A stretch of 43,465 bases of DNA from Rhodocyclaceae bacterium. GTDB taxonomy: Bacteria; Pseudomonadota; Gammaproteobacteria; Burkholderiales; Rhodocyclaceae. The stretch is taken from NCBI GenBank assembly GCA_026646875.1, contig JAPKHL010000030.1, positions 1 to 43,465 on the forward strand, in the 5' to 3' direction. The first letter of the stretch is position 1; every line of letters starts with the position of its first letter. The notes under the pieces are model-generated. The model ran no database searches, was not told the DNA's origin, and was given only the letters and a program-made list of their open reading frames with translations. Below are positions 8,247 to 16,569 of this stretch, in pieces. The position numbers were made by a program, and so were the translations under genes.

Positions 8247-9653
8247 ATGAAAATCACATTTTTCGGCGCGGCCGGCGAAGTGACCGGCTCCTGCTTTCTG
8301 GTGGAGTGTGCGGCTGCCTGTTTCCTGGTCGATTGCGGCATGTTCCAGGGCGGCGGCGATGCCTACCAGAAGAACCAGCGTGCCTTGCCCTTCGATGTGC
8401 GCAAACTGGATTTCGTGCTGCTGACGCACGCCCACATCGATCACTCCGGCCTGTTGCCACGTCTCTCGATGCTCGGTTATCGCGGGCCGATCTACGCCAC
8501 GCCGGCAACCATCGATCTCGTGCGCGTGCTGCTTCTCGACAGCGCGCACATCCAGGAAAAGGAAAGCGAGTGGGTGCTGCGGCACCGCCATCGCGGCGGC
8601 CGGGTCGCTCGCGCGGCACCGACGCCGCTCTACACGGTGACACAGGCACAGGCCTGTCTTCGCCTGCTGCGTCCGGTCGAATACGACGTACGCACCGATG
8701 CAGTACCGGGAATCGAGTTCTGCCTGCGCGATGCCGGTCATATCCTCGGTTCGGCGATCCTCGAGTTGTGGGCGCGCGAGGGCGAGCGCACGCGCAAGCT
8801 GGTCTTCTCGGGCGATCTTGGCCAGCCCGAGCGGCCCGTGCTGCACAACCCCACGCCGATCGGCGAAGCCGACATCCTGCTCGTCGAGTCGACCTACGGC
8901 AATCGCCTGCACAAGCGCCTGGAGCAGACACTCGATGAGATCGTGGAGGTATTCGAGGATACCCTGCATCGCCGTCGCGGCAATGTGATCATCCCGGCCT
9001 TCGCCGTCGGCCGCACGCAGGAGATGTTGTATGTGCTTGCTGAACTGGTGCGTGCCGGCCGCCTGGCACCGCTGACGGTGCACGTCGATTCGCCGATGGC
9101 CAGCGCGGCCACCCAGATTACCCTGCGCCACCCCGCGCTGCTCGATGAGCGGACGCGCGAGCTGATCGACTGGCAGCAGCGCCACCCGGAGCGCCTGCGC
9201 ATCGAATTCGTCGCCGACGTGGAGGCCTCGATGCGCCTGAACGAGGTCCGTCACGGTGCCGTCATTCTCTCGGCCAGCGGCATGTGCGATGCCGGCCGGA
9301 TCAAGTATCACCTGCAGAACAATCTGCCGCGCCCCGAATGCTCGGTTCTCATCACCGGCTTCCAGGCCGCCGGCACCCTGGGGCGGCGGCTGGTTGACGG
9401 CGCGCGCGCCGTGCGCATCTTCGGCAAACCGGTTCCCGTGCGAGCCGGCATCCACACCATTGGTGGACTTTCCGCACACGCTGACCGTGCCGCCCTGCTC
9501 GACTGGCTGGGCGCCTTCCAGCGTCCGCCTGCGCGGACTTTTGTCGTGCACGGCGAGGCCGAGACGGCAGCGGCCTTCGCCTCGGCCATCGGCGAGCGCC
9601 TGGGGTGGAGCGGCGTGACGGTGCCGGGCTACAAAGAGGAGATCATGTTGTGA
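8247..9653 (+). CDS. MBL-fold metallo-hydrolase with beta-CASP domain (YSH1/CPSF73-like)
   Basis: Predicted cytoplasmic 468-aa nuclease-type protein. The metallo-beta-lactamase motif THAHIDHSG (H61, H63, D65, H66) is intact, the beta-CASP region follows with SASGMCDAGRIKYHL, and GGLSAHADR near the C-terminus provides the RNA-metabolising-MBL histidine. The family includes RNases, but the members found in proteobacterial redox clusters have no firmly known substrate. ATG 8247 is chosen because MKITFFGAAGEVTGS matches the family start; a recognisable ribosome site is weak. It diverges from usp and is followed by phaC after 42 bases. Confidence 0.9.
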   Translation: MKITFFGAAGEVTGSCFLVECAAACFLVDCGMFQGGGDAYQKNQRALPFDVRKLDFVLLTHAHIDHSGLLPRLSMLGYRGPIYATPATIDLVRVLLLDSAHIQEKESEWVLRHRHRGGRVARAAPTPLYTVTQAQACLRLLRPVEYDVRTDAVPGIEFCLRDAGHILGSAILELWAREGERTRKLVFSGDLGQPERPVLHNPTPIGEADILLVESTYGNRLHKRLEQTLDEIVEVFEDTLHRRRGNVIIPAFAVGRTQEMLYVLAELVRAGRLAPLTVHVDSPMASAATQITLRHPALLDERTRELIDWQQRHPERLRIEFVADVEASMRLNEVRHGAVILSASGMCDAGRIKYHLQNNLPRPECSVLITGFQAAGTLGRRLVDGARAVRIFGKPVPVRAGIHTIGGLSAHADRAALLDWLGAFQRPPARTFVVHGEAETAAAFASAIGERLGWSGVTVPGYKEEIML

Positions 9654-9695
9654 TATATATGCGACCGCACACGATTTTGCAGCACGAGGCCTGTC

Positions 9696-11450
9696 ATGAA
9701 CGCTAACGGAATGCCCGCCCGACGCCCCGCCCGCGTCGACTTTGCGGGCGCCAGCACCCTGGAGGAGGTGCTGGCCGCGGTGGAACAGCGGATCGATCCG
9801 TTCGGCGTCACCACCTCGCTGATCAATGCCGCCGCCGCCTGGATGATGCATCCGCAGGAGCTGGCCCGTGCCTGCAGCGCGCTCTCGGGCGACGTTCTCG
9901 CGCTGCAGGCGCATATCCTGCAGCGCTCGTTCGGTCTGCCGAGCGCGGACGTGGTCCTGCCGCACGCCGACGATGCCCGCTTCGCCGATCCCGTCTGGAC
10001 CGAGTCGCCCAGCTGGGACATCGTCAAGGAATGCTATCTGGCGATCACCCACCGGCTCGAGGACATGCTGTTCGAGACACCGGGCCTCTCCGAGAAGGAA
10101 CGGCGGCGCGCCGCGTTCTGGGTCCGCAAATGGCTCAACGCGATGGCACCGACCAACTTCTTCTGGAGCAATCCGATCGCCCTGCGGAAGTTCGTCGAAA
10201 CCCGCGGCGAAAGCCTGCAACAAGGGTTGCGCTACCTCGCGCGCGACCTCCAGGCGAAGAACATCCGCATGGTCGAGGCGGATGCCTTCAAGGTCGGCAG
10301 CGATCTCGCCACGACGCCGGGACGGGTCGTCATGCGCAACCGGCTGGTCGAGCTGATCCACTACACGCCGACGACGGCGAAGGTGCACAAGACGCCGATC
10401 GTCATCGTCACGCCCTGGATCAACAAGTTCTACATTCTCGATTTAACGCCGCGCAAGAGTCTCGTCAAGTTCCTGACCGACCAGGGTTACAGCGTGTTCA
10501 TTACCAGCTGGAAGAATCCGGGGCCGGAGATGGCCGGCGTCAGTTTCGACGACTACCTGCGCGAGGGCGTCGACGCCTCGGTGAATGCCGTCTGCGCGCT
10601 CTGCCGGGCACCGCAGGTGCATCTCGTCGGGTACTGCATCGGCGGTACGCTGGTGGCGACCTACATGGCCTGGGCCAGTCGCCAGTACAGCGAGAAGAAG
10701 CAGCCGGTGGCGCACTGGACGCTGTTTACCACCCTGACCGACTTCTCGAAGCCCGGTGACATCGATGTCTTCATCGACGAGGGGGCAATCCGCGCCCTCG
10801 AGGAGAAGATGGCCAAGACCGGCTACCTCGACGGCGAGGAGATGGCAGCAAGCTTCCGCCTGCTGCGCTCGAACAGCCTGGTCTGGCACTACTTCGTTCA
10901 CAGCTACCTGTACGGCGAGCCGCTGCCGCCCTTCGACGTGCTGTTCTGGAACATGGACACCACGCGCATGCCGCACGCGATGCACAGCTTCTACCTGCGC
11001 GAGATGTACCTGCACAACAACCTGATGAAGCGCGATGCGCTGACCATCGCCGGACAGCCGATCGATCTCGACCGCATCGTGCAGCCGCTCTACGCGGTGG
11101 CCGCCGAGGACGACCACATCGTTCCGTGGCGGCAGTCCTACCGCATCCGCAAGTACATCAATGTCAATGCGCCGATGCGCTTCGTTCTCTCCACCTCGGG
11201 GCACATCCTGGGCATCGTCAATCCGGTCGTGCATCCGCCGAAGCGCGCTTACTGGGTCGCCGAGCCGGAGCGCAACGAGCATTTCGAACACTGGTTCGCG
11301 CGCACCGAGAAACGCGCCGGCTCCTGGTGGGAGGACTGGCTGGCCTGGCTCGGCGGACGCTGCGGTCCGCTCGTCGATGCTCCAGAGATCAACGCCAAGG
11401 GCGATCCCGACCTCGGGCCAGCGCCGGGAAGCTATGTCCACGAAAAGTGA
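9696..11450 (+). CDS. phaC: Class I poly(3-hydroxyalkanoate) synthase
   Basis: Polymerises (R)-3-hydroxyacyl-CoA into polyhydroxyalkanoate granules. The 584-aa length fits class I. The N-terminal PhaC domain is followed by an alpha/beta-hydrolase fold with the lipase-box variant GYCIGG (nucleophile C314), a catalytic Asp in AAEDDHIVPW (D472 or D473) and His in TSGHILGIVNP (H503). GAGG lies 7 bases before ATG 9696. No phaA, phaB or phasin is adjacent. The gene instead sits among oxygen-response genes and overlaps the next gene by 17 bases, suggesting that carbon storage is coordinated with oxygen limitation. Confidence 0.95.
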   Translation: MNANGMPARRPARVDFAGASTLEEVLAAVEQRIDPFGVTTSLINAAAAWMMHPQELARACSALSGDVLALQAHILQRSFGLPSADVVLPHADDARFADPVWTESPSWDIVKECYLAITHRLEDMLFETPGLSEKERRRAAFWVRKWLNAMAPTNFFWSNPIALRKFVETRGESLQQGLRYLARDLQAKNIRMVEADAFKVGSDLATTPGRVVMRNRLVELIHYTPTTAKVHKTPIVIVTPWINKFYILDLTPRKSLVKFLTDQGYSVFITSWKNPGPEMAGVSFDDYLREGVDASVNAVCALCRAPQVHLVGYCIGGTLVATYMAWASRQYSEKKQPVAHWTLFTTLTDFSKPGDIDVFIDEGAIRALEEKMAKTGYLDGEEMAASFRLLRSNSLVWHYFVHSYLYGEPLPPFDVLFWNMDTTRMPHAMHSFYLREMYLHNNLMKRDALTIAGQPIDLDRIVQPLYAVAAEDDHIVPWRQSYRIRKYINVNAPMRFVLSTSGHILGIVNPVVHPPKRAYWVAEPERNEHFEHWFARTEKRAGSWWEDWLAWLGGRCGPLVDAPEINAKGDPDLGPAPGSYVHEK

Positions 11451-12090
11451 ACCGCTCCCGGGGATGGGCGCGGCGGCAGCCGAGCCCGCCGGCCCGGCGC
11501 TCGATCTGCTGCACATCGTGCGCATCAACGAGGAGATCAAGCGCGTCGTCGCGGTGGCCTTCCGCATCAACATCATGGCCCTCAACGCCATCTTCCTCGC
11601 CAAGCGGGCCGGCAGCGCGGCGCGCGGATTCGGCGTCCTCTCCAACGAACTGCGCAATTTTTCCGGTCAGCTGCGGGAAACCATGCAATCGCTCGACTCG
11701 CTCATCCATGCCGCGGTCGGCGAGGTTTCCAGCCTGCTGCTCGAATCGCGCTACGCCGGCATTCTGTCTCGGGTCGAGGTGGCGGCTGACAGGGGGCGGG
11801 TGCGTTCCAGGGTGAGCGCTGCGCTGGCCGCCCGCGAGGCGCGTCTTGGCGCCCATCGGACCCGGCTGGCCGGACTGCGGCGCGAACTGCGGAGCACCAT
11901 CGACGATGCGGCGCAGCTGGTCGACCTCGGTGGCGTGCTGGCCAAATCGGCGAAAATCGAGGCTGCCTATGGCGCCGCCTTCGCTGGCCCGCTGGCGCAG
12001 GTTTCCGGGGAATTCGACGGCATCGTCCGGGAAATCCACGACTCGCTCGGCGCATTGCAGAAATCCGGTTTTCTCAGGACCCGATCATGA
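11434..12090 (+). CDS. Soluble protein with a chemoreceptor signalling-tip-like segment
   Basis: A 218-aa protein with no membrane helix or signal peptide. Residues 31-75 resemble the hairpin tip of methyl-accepting chemotaxis proteins: VAFRINIMALNA, then AKRAG, RGFGVLSNELR. Compared with the canonical tip ([32 protein letters not shown] pattern), the Asn, Leu and Arg positions are kept, but the two Glu that contact CheA/CheW are replaced (L55, S61). The rest is predicted helical, with a possible coiled coil at about 120-170. It overlaps phaC by 17 bases and the diiron-protein gene by 4 (ATGA). Probably a divergent signalling partner of that protein rather than a standard chemoreceptor; function unknown. 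Confidence 0.72.
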   Translation: MSTKSEPLPGMGAAAAEPAGPALDLLHIVRINEEIKRVVAVAFRINIMALNAIFLAKRAGSAARGFGVLSNELRNFSGQLRETMQSLDSLIHAAVGEVSSLLLESRYAGILSRVEVAADRGRVRSRVSAALAAREARLGAHRTRLAGLRRELRSTIDDAAQLVDLGGVLAKSAKIEAAYGAAFAGPLAQVSGEFDGIVREIHDSLGALQKSGFLRTRS

Positions 12091-12827
12091 AAACGACGCA
12101 GATCATCCACGAGGATGGCGACCACCAGTGGCTGGCCATCGTGCGCGACCCGGCCCGGCCCGCGCACCTGATCGACACCAATGAGTACCTGGTCACGCAC
12201 GGTGGGCAGGGGATGTTGCTCGATCCGGGCGGCGTCGAGATTTTTCCCGCCGTCTTCTCGGCCGTGGCGGCGCGCTTCGATCCAGCGGCGATCGGCGAGG
12301 TGTTCGCCTCGCACCAGGATCCGGATGTGATTTCCTCGCTCGCGCTGTGGCTCGAATTCAATCCCGCGCTGCGCTGCCATGTGAGCTGGATGTGGAGCGC
12401 CTTCATTCCGCACTTCGGCGGCCAGCCGTCCAATTTCAACGCACTGCCCGACGAGGGCGCGACGCTGTCGCTTGCCGGTCTGCCGCTGCAGGCCGTACCG
12501 GCGCACTATCTGCACTCCTCGGGGAACTTCAACCTCTACGACCGGCAGGCGCGCATCCTGTACTCGGGCGACATCGGCGCCGCGCTGCTGCCGGCCGATG
12601 CCCAGGGGCTGTATGTCGAGGATTTTGCCAGCCACATCCGCCACGCCGAAGGCTTCCACCGGCGCTGGATGGGCTCCACGGAGGCCAAGCGCAGCTGGTG
12701 CGAGCGCGTCGCTGCCCTCGATATCGACCTGCTCTGTCCGCAGCATGGGGCGATCTATCGCGGTGAGGATGTGCACCGCTTCATCGACTGGTTCGACGGG
12801 CTTCAGATCGGTGTCCTGCGCGGCTAA
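12087..12827 (+). CDS. ODP-like (oxygen-binding diiron) metallo-beta-lactamase-fold protein
   Basis: A 246-aa soluble protein related to the diiron domain of flavodiiron proteins but lacking the flavodoxin and rubredoxin domains. Predicted ligands are visible in order: H76-x-D78-x-D80 (SHQDPD, in place of the usual HxExDH), H140 or H143 in PAHYLHSSGNF, the bridging D162 in YSGDIG, and H220 in CPQHGAIYRG. The pattern PAHxLHSxGNFxLYD is typical of the ODP branch; in Treponema denticola a member (ODP) is an O2/Fe sensor for chemotaxis. The start overlaps the stop of the chemoreceptor-tip-like gene, so the two products probably act together. Oxygen or NO sensing is inferred. Confidence 0.8.
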   Translation: MKTTQIIHEDGDHQWLAIVRDPARPAHLIDTNEYLVTHGGQGMLLDPGGVEIFPAVFSAVAARFDPAAIGEVFASHQDPDVISSLALWLEFNPALRCHVSWMWSAFIPHFGGQPSNFNALPDEGATLSLAGLPLQAVPAHYLHSSGNFNLYDRQARILYSGDIGAALLPADAQGLYVEDFASHIRHAEGFHRRWMGSTEAKRSWCERVAALDIDLLCPQHGAIYRGEDVHRFIDWFDGLQIGVLRG

Positions 12828-12846
12828 TTGTCGCGGCTCCCCTGTT

Positions 12847-12888
12847 TTGATGTCCGTCAATGCACGTTTTTCCAACCTTCACGACAAT
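12847..12888 (+). promoter_or_regulatory. FNR-type class II promoter of the hemerythrin operon
   Basis: TTGATGTCCGTCAA (12847-12860) matches the FNR consensus in 9 of 10 fixed bases. GACAAT (12883-12888) sits exactly at the -12 to -7 position for a box centred at -41.5, with a start near 12895. The hemerythrin ATG is 22 bases further on. Confidence 0.72.
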
Positions 12889-12916
12889 TCGAACACCACC
12901 TCAGCAGGATCGATAG

Positions 12917-13378
12917 ATGCACAACATAAGAGAATTCATGAGCGACGATCACCGTCGCTGCGACGATGTTTTCGCCGAGGCCGAGCAGGCCGCCGCAGCC
13001 GGTGACTGGGCAACCGCGCAGGCCGCCTTCGGTCGTTTCCATGCGGCGGTCCTGCGCCATTTCGGCGCCGAGGAATCGCTGCTTTTCCCCGCGTTCGAGG
13101 AGAAAACCGGGATGCGCATGGGGCCGACCCAGGTCATGCGCGGCGAGCACGTGCAGATGCGCGAGCTGATGGACGAGGCTGCGGCCGCACTGGCCGCGCA
13201 CGATGGCGAAAGATACACGGGCAGCGCCGAGACCCTGCTGATCATGATGCAGCAGCACAACATGAAGGAAGAGAACGTCCTCTACCCGATGTGCGACCAG
13301 CACCTCGTCGAGTACGTCGAGTCGCTGGTGCCGCGCCTGCAGGCCGAAATTTCCCCCGGCGGCGGAGCCGGCGCATGA
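12917..13378 (+). CDS. Hemerythrin HHE-domain protein
   Basis: A 153-aa four-helix-bundle protein with a predicted non-heme diiron site that binds O2 or NO. Candidate ligands: H12 (SDDHRRC), H42 or H48 with E52 or E53 (FHAAVLRHFGAEE), H78 (RGEHVQM), and H114 with E118 (QQHNMKEENVLYP). It is the first gene after an FNR-type promoter, and its stop overlaps the DUF2249 start (ATGA). Hemerythrin next to DUF2249 is a recurring pair in denitrifiers and microaerophiles, often linked to NO or O2 stress. The exact role here (sensor, scavenger or Fe-S repair) is not decided by sequence. Confidence 0.9.
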   Translation: MHNIREFMSDDHRRCDDVFAEAEQAAAAGDWATAQAAFGRFHAAVLRHFGAEESLLFPAFEEKTGMRMGPTQVMRGEHVQMRELMDEAAAALAAHDGERYTGSAETLLIMMQQHNMKEENVLYPMCDQHLVEYVESLVPRLQAEISPGGGAGA

Positions 13379-13623
13379 CGGAGAAAGCTGCCAGCACGCC
13401 GGCCAAGGTCATCGACGCGCGCGGCCTCGAGCCGCCGGAGCCCTTCGTCCTGACCATGGAAGCCCTCGACGGACTCGGTGCCGGCGAAACCCTCCTGCTG
13501 CGCCTGCTGCGCGAGCCGCACCCGCTGTATCGTGCGCTCGACCTCAACGGGTTCGCCTGGAGCACCGCCCACGCGCCGGAGGGCGTCGTCGAAATCACGA
13601 TCTGGCGCAAGGCGCAGGCGTGA
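13375..13623 (+). CDS. DUF2249 domain protein (SirA/TusA-like fold)
   Basis: An 82-aa soluble protein with the family signature VIDARGLEPPEPFVLTMEALDGLGAGETLLLRL. DUF2249 resembles the small sulfur carrier TusA/SirA, but the conserved Cys of TusA (CP-x-P) is replaced by EPPEP, so sulfur transfer by that Cys is unlikely. The ATG overlaps the hemerythrin stop by 4 bases, so coupled translation and a joint function are likely. Function unknown. Confidence 0.88.
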   Translation: MTEKAASTPAKVIDARGLEPPEPFVLTMEALDGLGAGETLLLRLLREPHPLYRALDLNGFAWSTAHAPEGVVEITIWRKAQA

Positions 13624-13659
13624 CCACGACAGCCCGTCAGTCCTGACCGCACGCCGCCG

Positions 13660-14982
13660 ATGCAGGCCCTGCTGTCATTCGATCAGGCGCCGCCGCTCGA
13701 TGCGCCGCTGCGCTTCTTCCTGACCGCGCCGCTGTTCGCCGTGTTCGCCGGCCTTCTGCTGCTGTGGGGCGGGCCGGACATCTTTGCCTCGCGCTGGACC
13801 CCGGATGCCCTCGCGCTGACGCACCTGATCACCGCCGGCTTCATGCTGCAGGCCATGCTCGGTGCGTTGTTTCAGCTGCTGCCGGTGGTTGCCGGCGCCA
13901 ACATGCCGCGGCCCCGCCTCGTCGCCGGTATCGTCCATGCCCTGCTGACCGCCGGAACGCTGCTGCTGGTCGTGGGATTCCTGCGTTTCGAGTCGCAGTG
14001 GTTCCGTCTGGCGGTCCTGTTTCTCGGCGCCGGCACCGGCTTGTTCATCGCTGCGGCGGCCGGCGCACTGCGCGGCATTCCCTCCGCCAGCCCGACCATC
14101 CGCGGCCTCAAGCTCTCGCTGGCGGGGCTGGCCGTTACCGTCGGCTTCGGCCTGCTGCTCGCCGCCTCGCTGGGCTGGGCCTTCGACCTGCCGCTGGCCC
14201 GCCTCACCGACATCCACCTCGGCTGGGGGCTGGTGGCCTGGGGGTGTGCGCTGCTCGCCGCCGTCGGCTACGTGGTGGTGCCGATGTTCCAGCTCACGCC
14301 GTCCTATCCGCTCTGGTTCGGACGCGCCTTCTCGTTCGCCGCGCCGGCGGTGGCCTTCGCCTGGACGCTGGCCGAACTGCTGGAGTGGCAGATTCTCGGC
14401 ACCGTGCTGGCCGCCCTGGTGGTGCTCACCGCGGCGGGCTTCGCCGGCATCACGCTGCACCTGCAATGGCGCAGCAAGCGGGCCCGGCTCGATGTGACGC
14501 AGGTCTACTGGCGGGTCGCCATGGTTAGTGCCCTGGTGGCGGCCGCGCTCTGGCTGGCGGCCATGCTGCTGCCGGCGCTCGCCGAGTGGCCGGGCTGGCC
14601 GCTGCTGTTCGCCGTCCTGCTGCTGCACGGCGGCTTCATGTCGGTGATCGTCGGCATGTTCTACAAGATCGTTCCCTTTCTCGTCTGGCTGCACCTGCAG
14701 AATGCCGGCCGCGGCCGCCTGATGGCGCCGAACATGAAGAAGGTGCTGGCCGAGAAATCGATGGAAGGGCAGATGCGCGCGCACTTCGCCACGCTGGCAC
14801 TGCTCGTCGCCGCCGTGATCTGGCCGGCCTGGCTGATCTATCCGGCCGGTTTCGCGCTGGTCCTCGCCAATGCCTGGCTGCTGCGCAACCTGTTCTCGGC
14901 GCTGGGCGTCTACCGCGATCACCTTGCTAGGATCGCCGCGCTCGAAGTTCCCGGCGAGGGCGGACCGACGGGGGGGATGTGA
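13660..14982 (+). CDS. Polytopic membrane protein, heme-copper-oxidase subunit I / NnrS-like
   Basis: A 440-aa hydrophobic protein with about 12 predicted helices. Histidines sit inside or beside helices (THLITAGFML, DIHLGWGLVAWG, LLHGGFMSVIVGMFYKIVPFLVWLHLQ), recalling heme-binding helices of the oxidase and NnrS superfamilies. It lacks the full set of CuB and heme a/b ligand motifs seen in CcoN, so it is unlikely to be a working terminal oxidase. The ATG follows DUF2249 after 36 bases and its stop overlaps the GTG of nnrS. I infer a role in NO or heme-linked stress from the neighbours only. Confidence 0.7.
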   Translation: MQALLSFDQAPPLDAPLRFFLTAPLFAVFAGLLLLWGGPDIFASRWTPDALALTHLITAGFMLQAMLGALFQLLPVVAGANMPRPRLVAGIVHALLTAGTLLLVVGFLRFESQWFRLAVLFLGAGTGLFIAAAAGALRGIPSASPTIRGLKLSLAGLAVTVGFGLLLAASLGWAFDLPLARLTDIHLGWGLVAWGCALLAAVGYVVVPMFQLTPSYPLWFGRAFSFAAPAVAFAWTLAELLEWQILGTVLAALVVLTAAGFAGITLHLQWRSKRARLDVTQVYWRVAMVSALVAAALWLAAMLLPALAEWPGWPLLFAVLLLHGGFMSVIVGMFYKIVPFLVWLHLQNAGRGRLMAPNMKKVLAEKSMEGQMRAHFATLALLVAAVIWPAWLIYPAGFALVLANAWLLRNLFSALGVYRDHLARIAALEVPGEGGPTGGM

Positions 14983-16173
14983 CACCTCCGACGCTCCCGG
15001 TCTTCCTGCATGCACCGCACCGTGCCATGTTCCTCGGCGGGGCCGTGCAGAGCCTGGCCGCACTGCTGTTCTGGGCGATCGACCTCGGCGCGCGTTACGC
15101 CGGTCTCTACGATCCGCCTGCCTGGTCGTTCCCGGCAGTTTGGCTGCATGTCCTGCTGGTGGTCTATGGGGTCTTTCCCTTCTTCATCTTCGGTTTCCTG
15201 ATGACGGCGCTGCCGCGCTGGGTTGGCGGTGGCGCCCTGGCAGCCCGTCGTTACGTCCCGTCTTTCGGTCTGATGGCCATCGGCTGGCTCGGCGTGCATG
15301 GTGCCCTGCTGCTGCCGGTGCTCCTGCTGCCTGCCATCGCGCTGGTGGCAGCCGGCTGGGGCTGGGGGGTGTGGGCGTTATACGAGGCCGCCCGGCGGGG
15401 GGGGAGCCAGGACAAGCGGCACGCCTGGACGATCCTGGTCGCGGTCGGTGTCGGCCTGCTCGGCCTGCTTGCCAGCGCTGCCGGCCTGCTGCGGCTCGAT
15501 GCGGCATGGCAGCGGCTCGGCATGGAGCTCGGCCTCTGGGGCATGCTGCTGCCGGTGTTCTTCACGGTCAGCCATCGCATGCTGCCCTTCTTCTCCAGCA
15601 CGGTCATTCCGCGCTACACGATCTACCGTCCGATGCCGCTGCTTGCCGCGATGCTCGCCTGTTTCGCACTGCACGCGCTGGGCGCCGCGTTCGACCTGCG
15701 CGCCTGGCTGTGGCCGGTCGACGCGCTGGCCGGCGGTCTGGCCGCCTACCTGTGCTGGAAGTGGCAGTTGCATCGCAGCTTACCACGTCGCCACCGCCTG
15801 GCTGGCAGTGGCGCTCGTTCTCTACGCCGTGCAGGGCGGCCTGGCCTTCCTCGGTGTTTCCTGGGGCGGGCTGGCGCCGCTGCATGCCCTCGGCATCGGT
15901 TATTTCGCTTCGATGCTGCTTGGCATGGCGACACGGGTGACACTCGGTCACTCGGGGCACGCACCGGCTGCCGATCGCTGGACCTGGGGGCTGTTCTGGG
16001 GGTTGCAGGCAGTTGTCGTGCTGCGTCTGTCCGGAGAATTCGCCGGGCTGGCGGCCGGGCCGCTCAATCCGGTCTGGCTGGCCGCGCTTGGCTGGTTGAC
16101 GGTGTTCGGTTTCTGGTGCGTACGGCATCTCGCCCTGTTTGTCCGACCGCGTGCCGATGGGATCGCCGGATGA
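14979..16173 (+). pseudogene. nnrS: nnrS, interrupted by a frameshift near 15765-15785
   Basis: NnrS is a multi-pass, heme- and copper-containing membrane protein that protects against nitric oxide. The N-terminal two thirds (GTG 14979, MTPPTLPVFLHAPHRAMFLGGAVQS to AAYLCWKWQLHR) is a normal NnrS with several helices. After about 15775 this frame becomes Arg-rich nonsense, while the +1 frame resumes clean NnrS sequence (AAYHVATAWLAVALVLY to HLALFVRP) and ends at 16173. The stop of that second frame overlaps the next ATG by 4 bases, so the native end is clear. A few residues also seem missing at the junction, consistent with a small deletion. A sequencing error cannot be excluded. An intact NnrS lies at 34628-35884. 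Confidence 0.75.
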
Positions 16174-16562
16174 GCTACCTGCTGCTCAAGCACCTGCATG
16201 TCACATGCGTCGTTCTCAGCGGTACGGGGTTCTTCCTGCGCGGCCTTCTGATGCTGCGCGAGTCACCGCTGCTGGCCCGGCGCTGGCTGCGCACCGTGCC
16301 GCATCTCGTCGATACGGCGCTGCTCGCCAGCGCGCTGGCGATGAGCGTGATGAGCGCGCAGTACCCCTTCGCGCAGGGCTGGCTGACGGCCAAGGTGATT
16401 GGCTTGCTGGTCTACATCGTGCTCGGCATGTTCGCTCTGCGCCGCGGACGCACCCGGCGGCAGCGCGTGCTCAGCTTCGTGCTCGCCTTGGCTGTCTTCG
16501 GCTGGATCGTCTCGACCGCGCTGGCGCGCAGTCCGCTCGGACCGCTCGCACTGTTCGCCTGA
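16170..16562 (+). CDS. SirB2-family membrane protein
   Basis: A 130-aa protein with four predicted helices, starting MSYLLLKHLHVTCVVLSGTGFFLRG, the typical SirB2 N-terminus (KxxHxxxVxxSxxxFxxRG). The name comes from a Salmonella locus; the biochemical role is unknown. The ATG overlaps the true nnrS stop (ATGA at 16170-16173). Because of the nnrS frameshift, the original nnrS frame runs straight into this gene and looks like one 527-aa protein; that fusion is an artefact. It ends 7 bases before the convergent fnr gene. Confidence 0.82.
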   Translation: MSYLLLKHLHVTCVVLSGTGFFLRGLLMLRESPLLARRWLRTVPHLVDTALLASALAMSVMSAQYPFAQGWLTAKVIGLLVYIVLGMFALRRGRTRRQRVLSFVLALAVFGWIVSTALARSPLGPLALFA

Positions 16563-16569
16563 GGGGACG

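Noticed and set aside
8172..10388. Long antisense reading frames opposite the metallo-hydrolase and phaC
   Set aside because: High-GC codon bias leaves the opposite strand open; no domain is recognisable and the plus-strand genes are certain.
14979..16562. A single 527-aa protein made of NnrS and SirB2
   Set aside because: The middle part is Arg-rich out-of-frame sequence; true NnrS sequence continues in another frame and SirB2 has its own ATG with a stop/start overlap.
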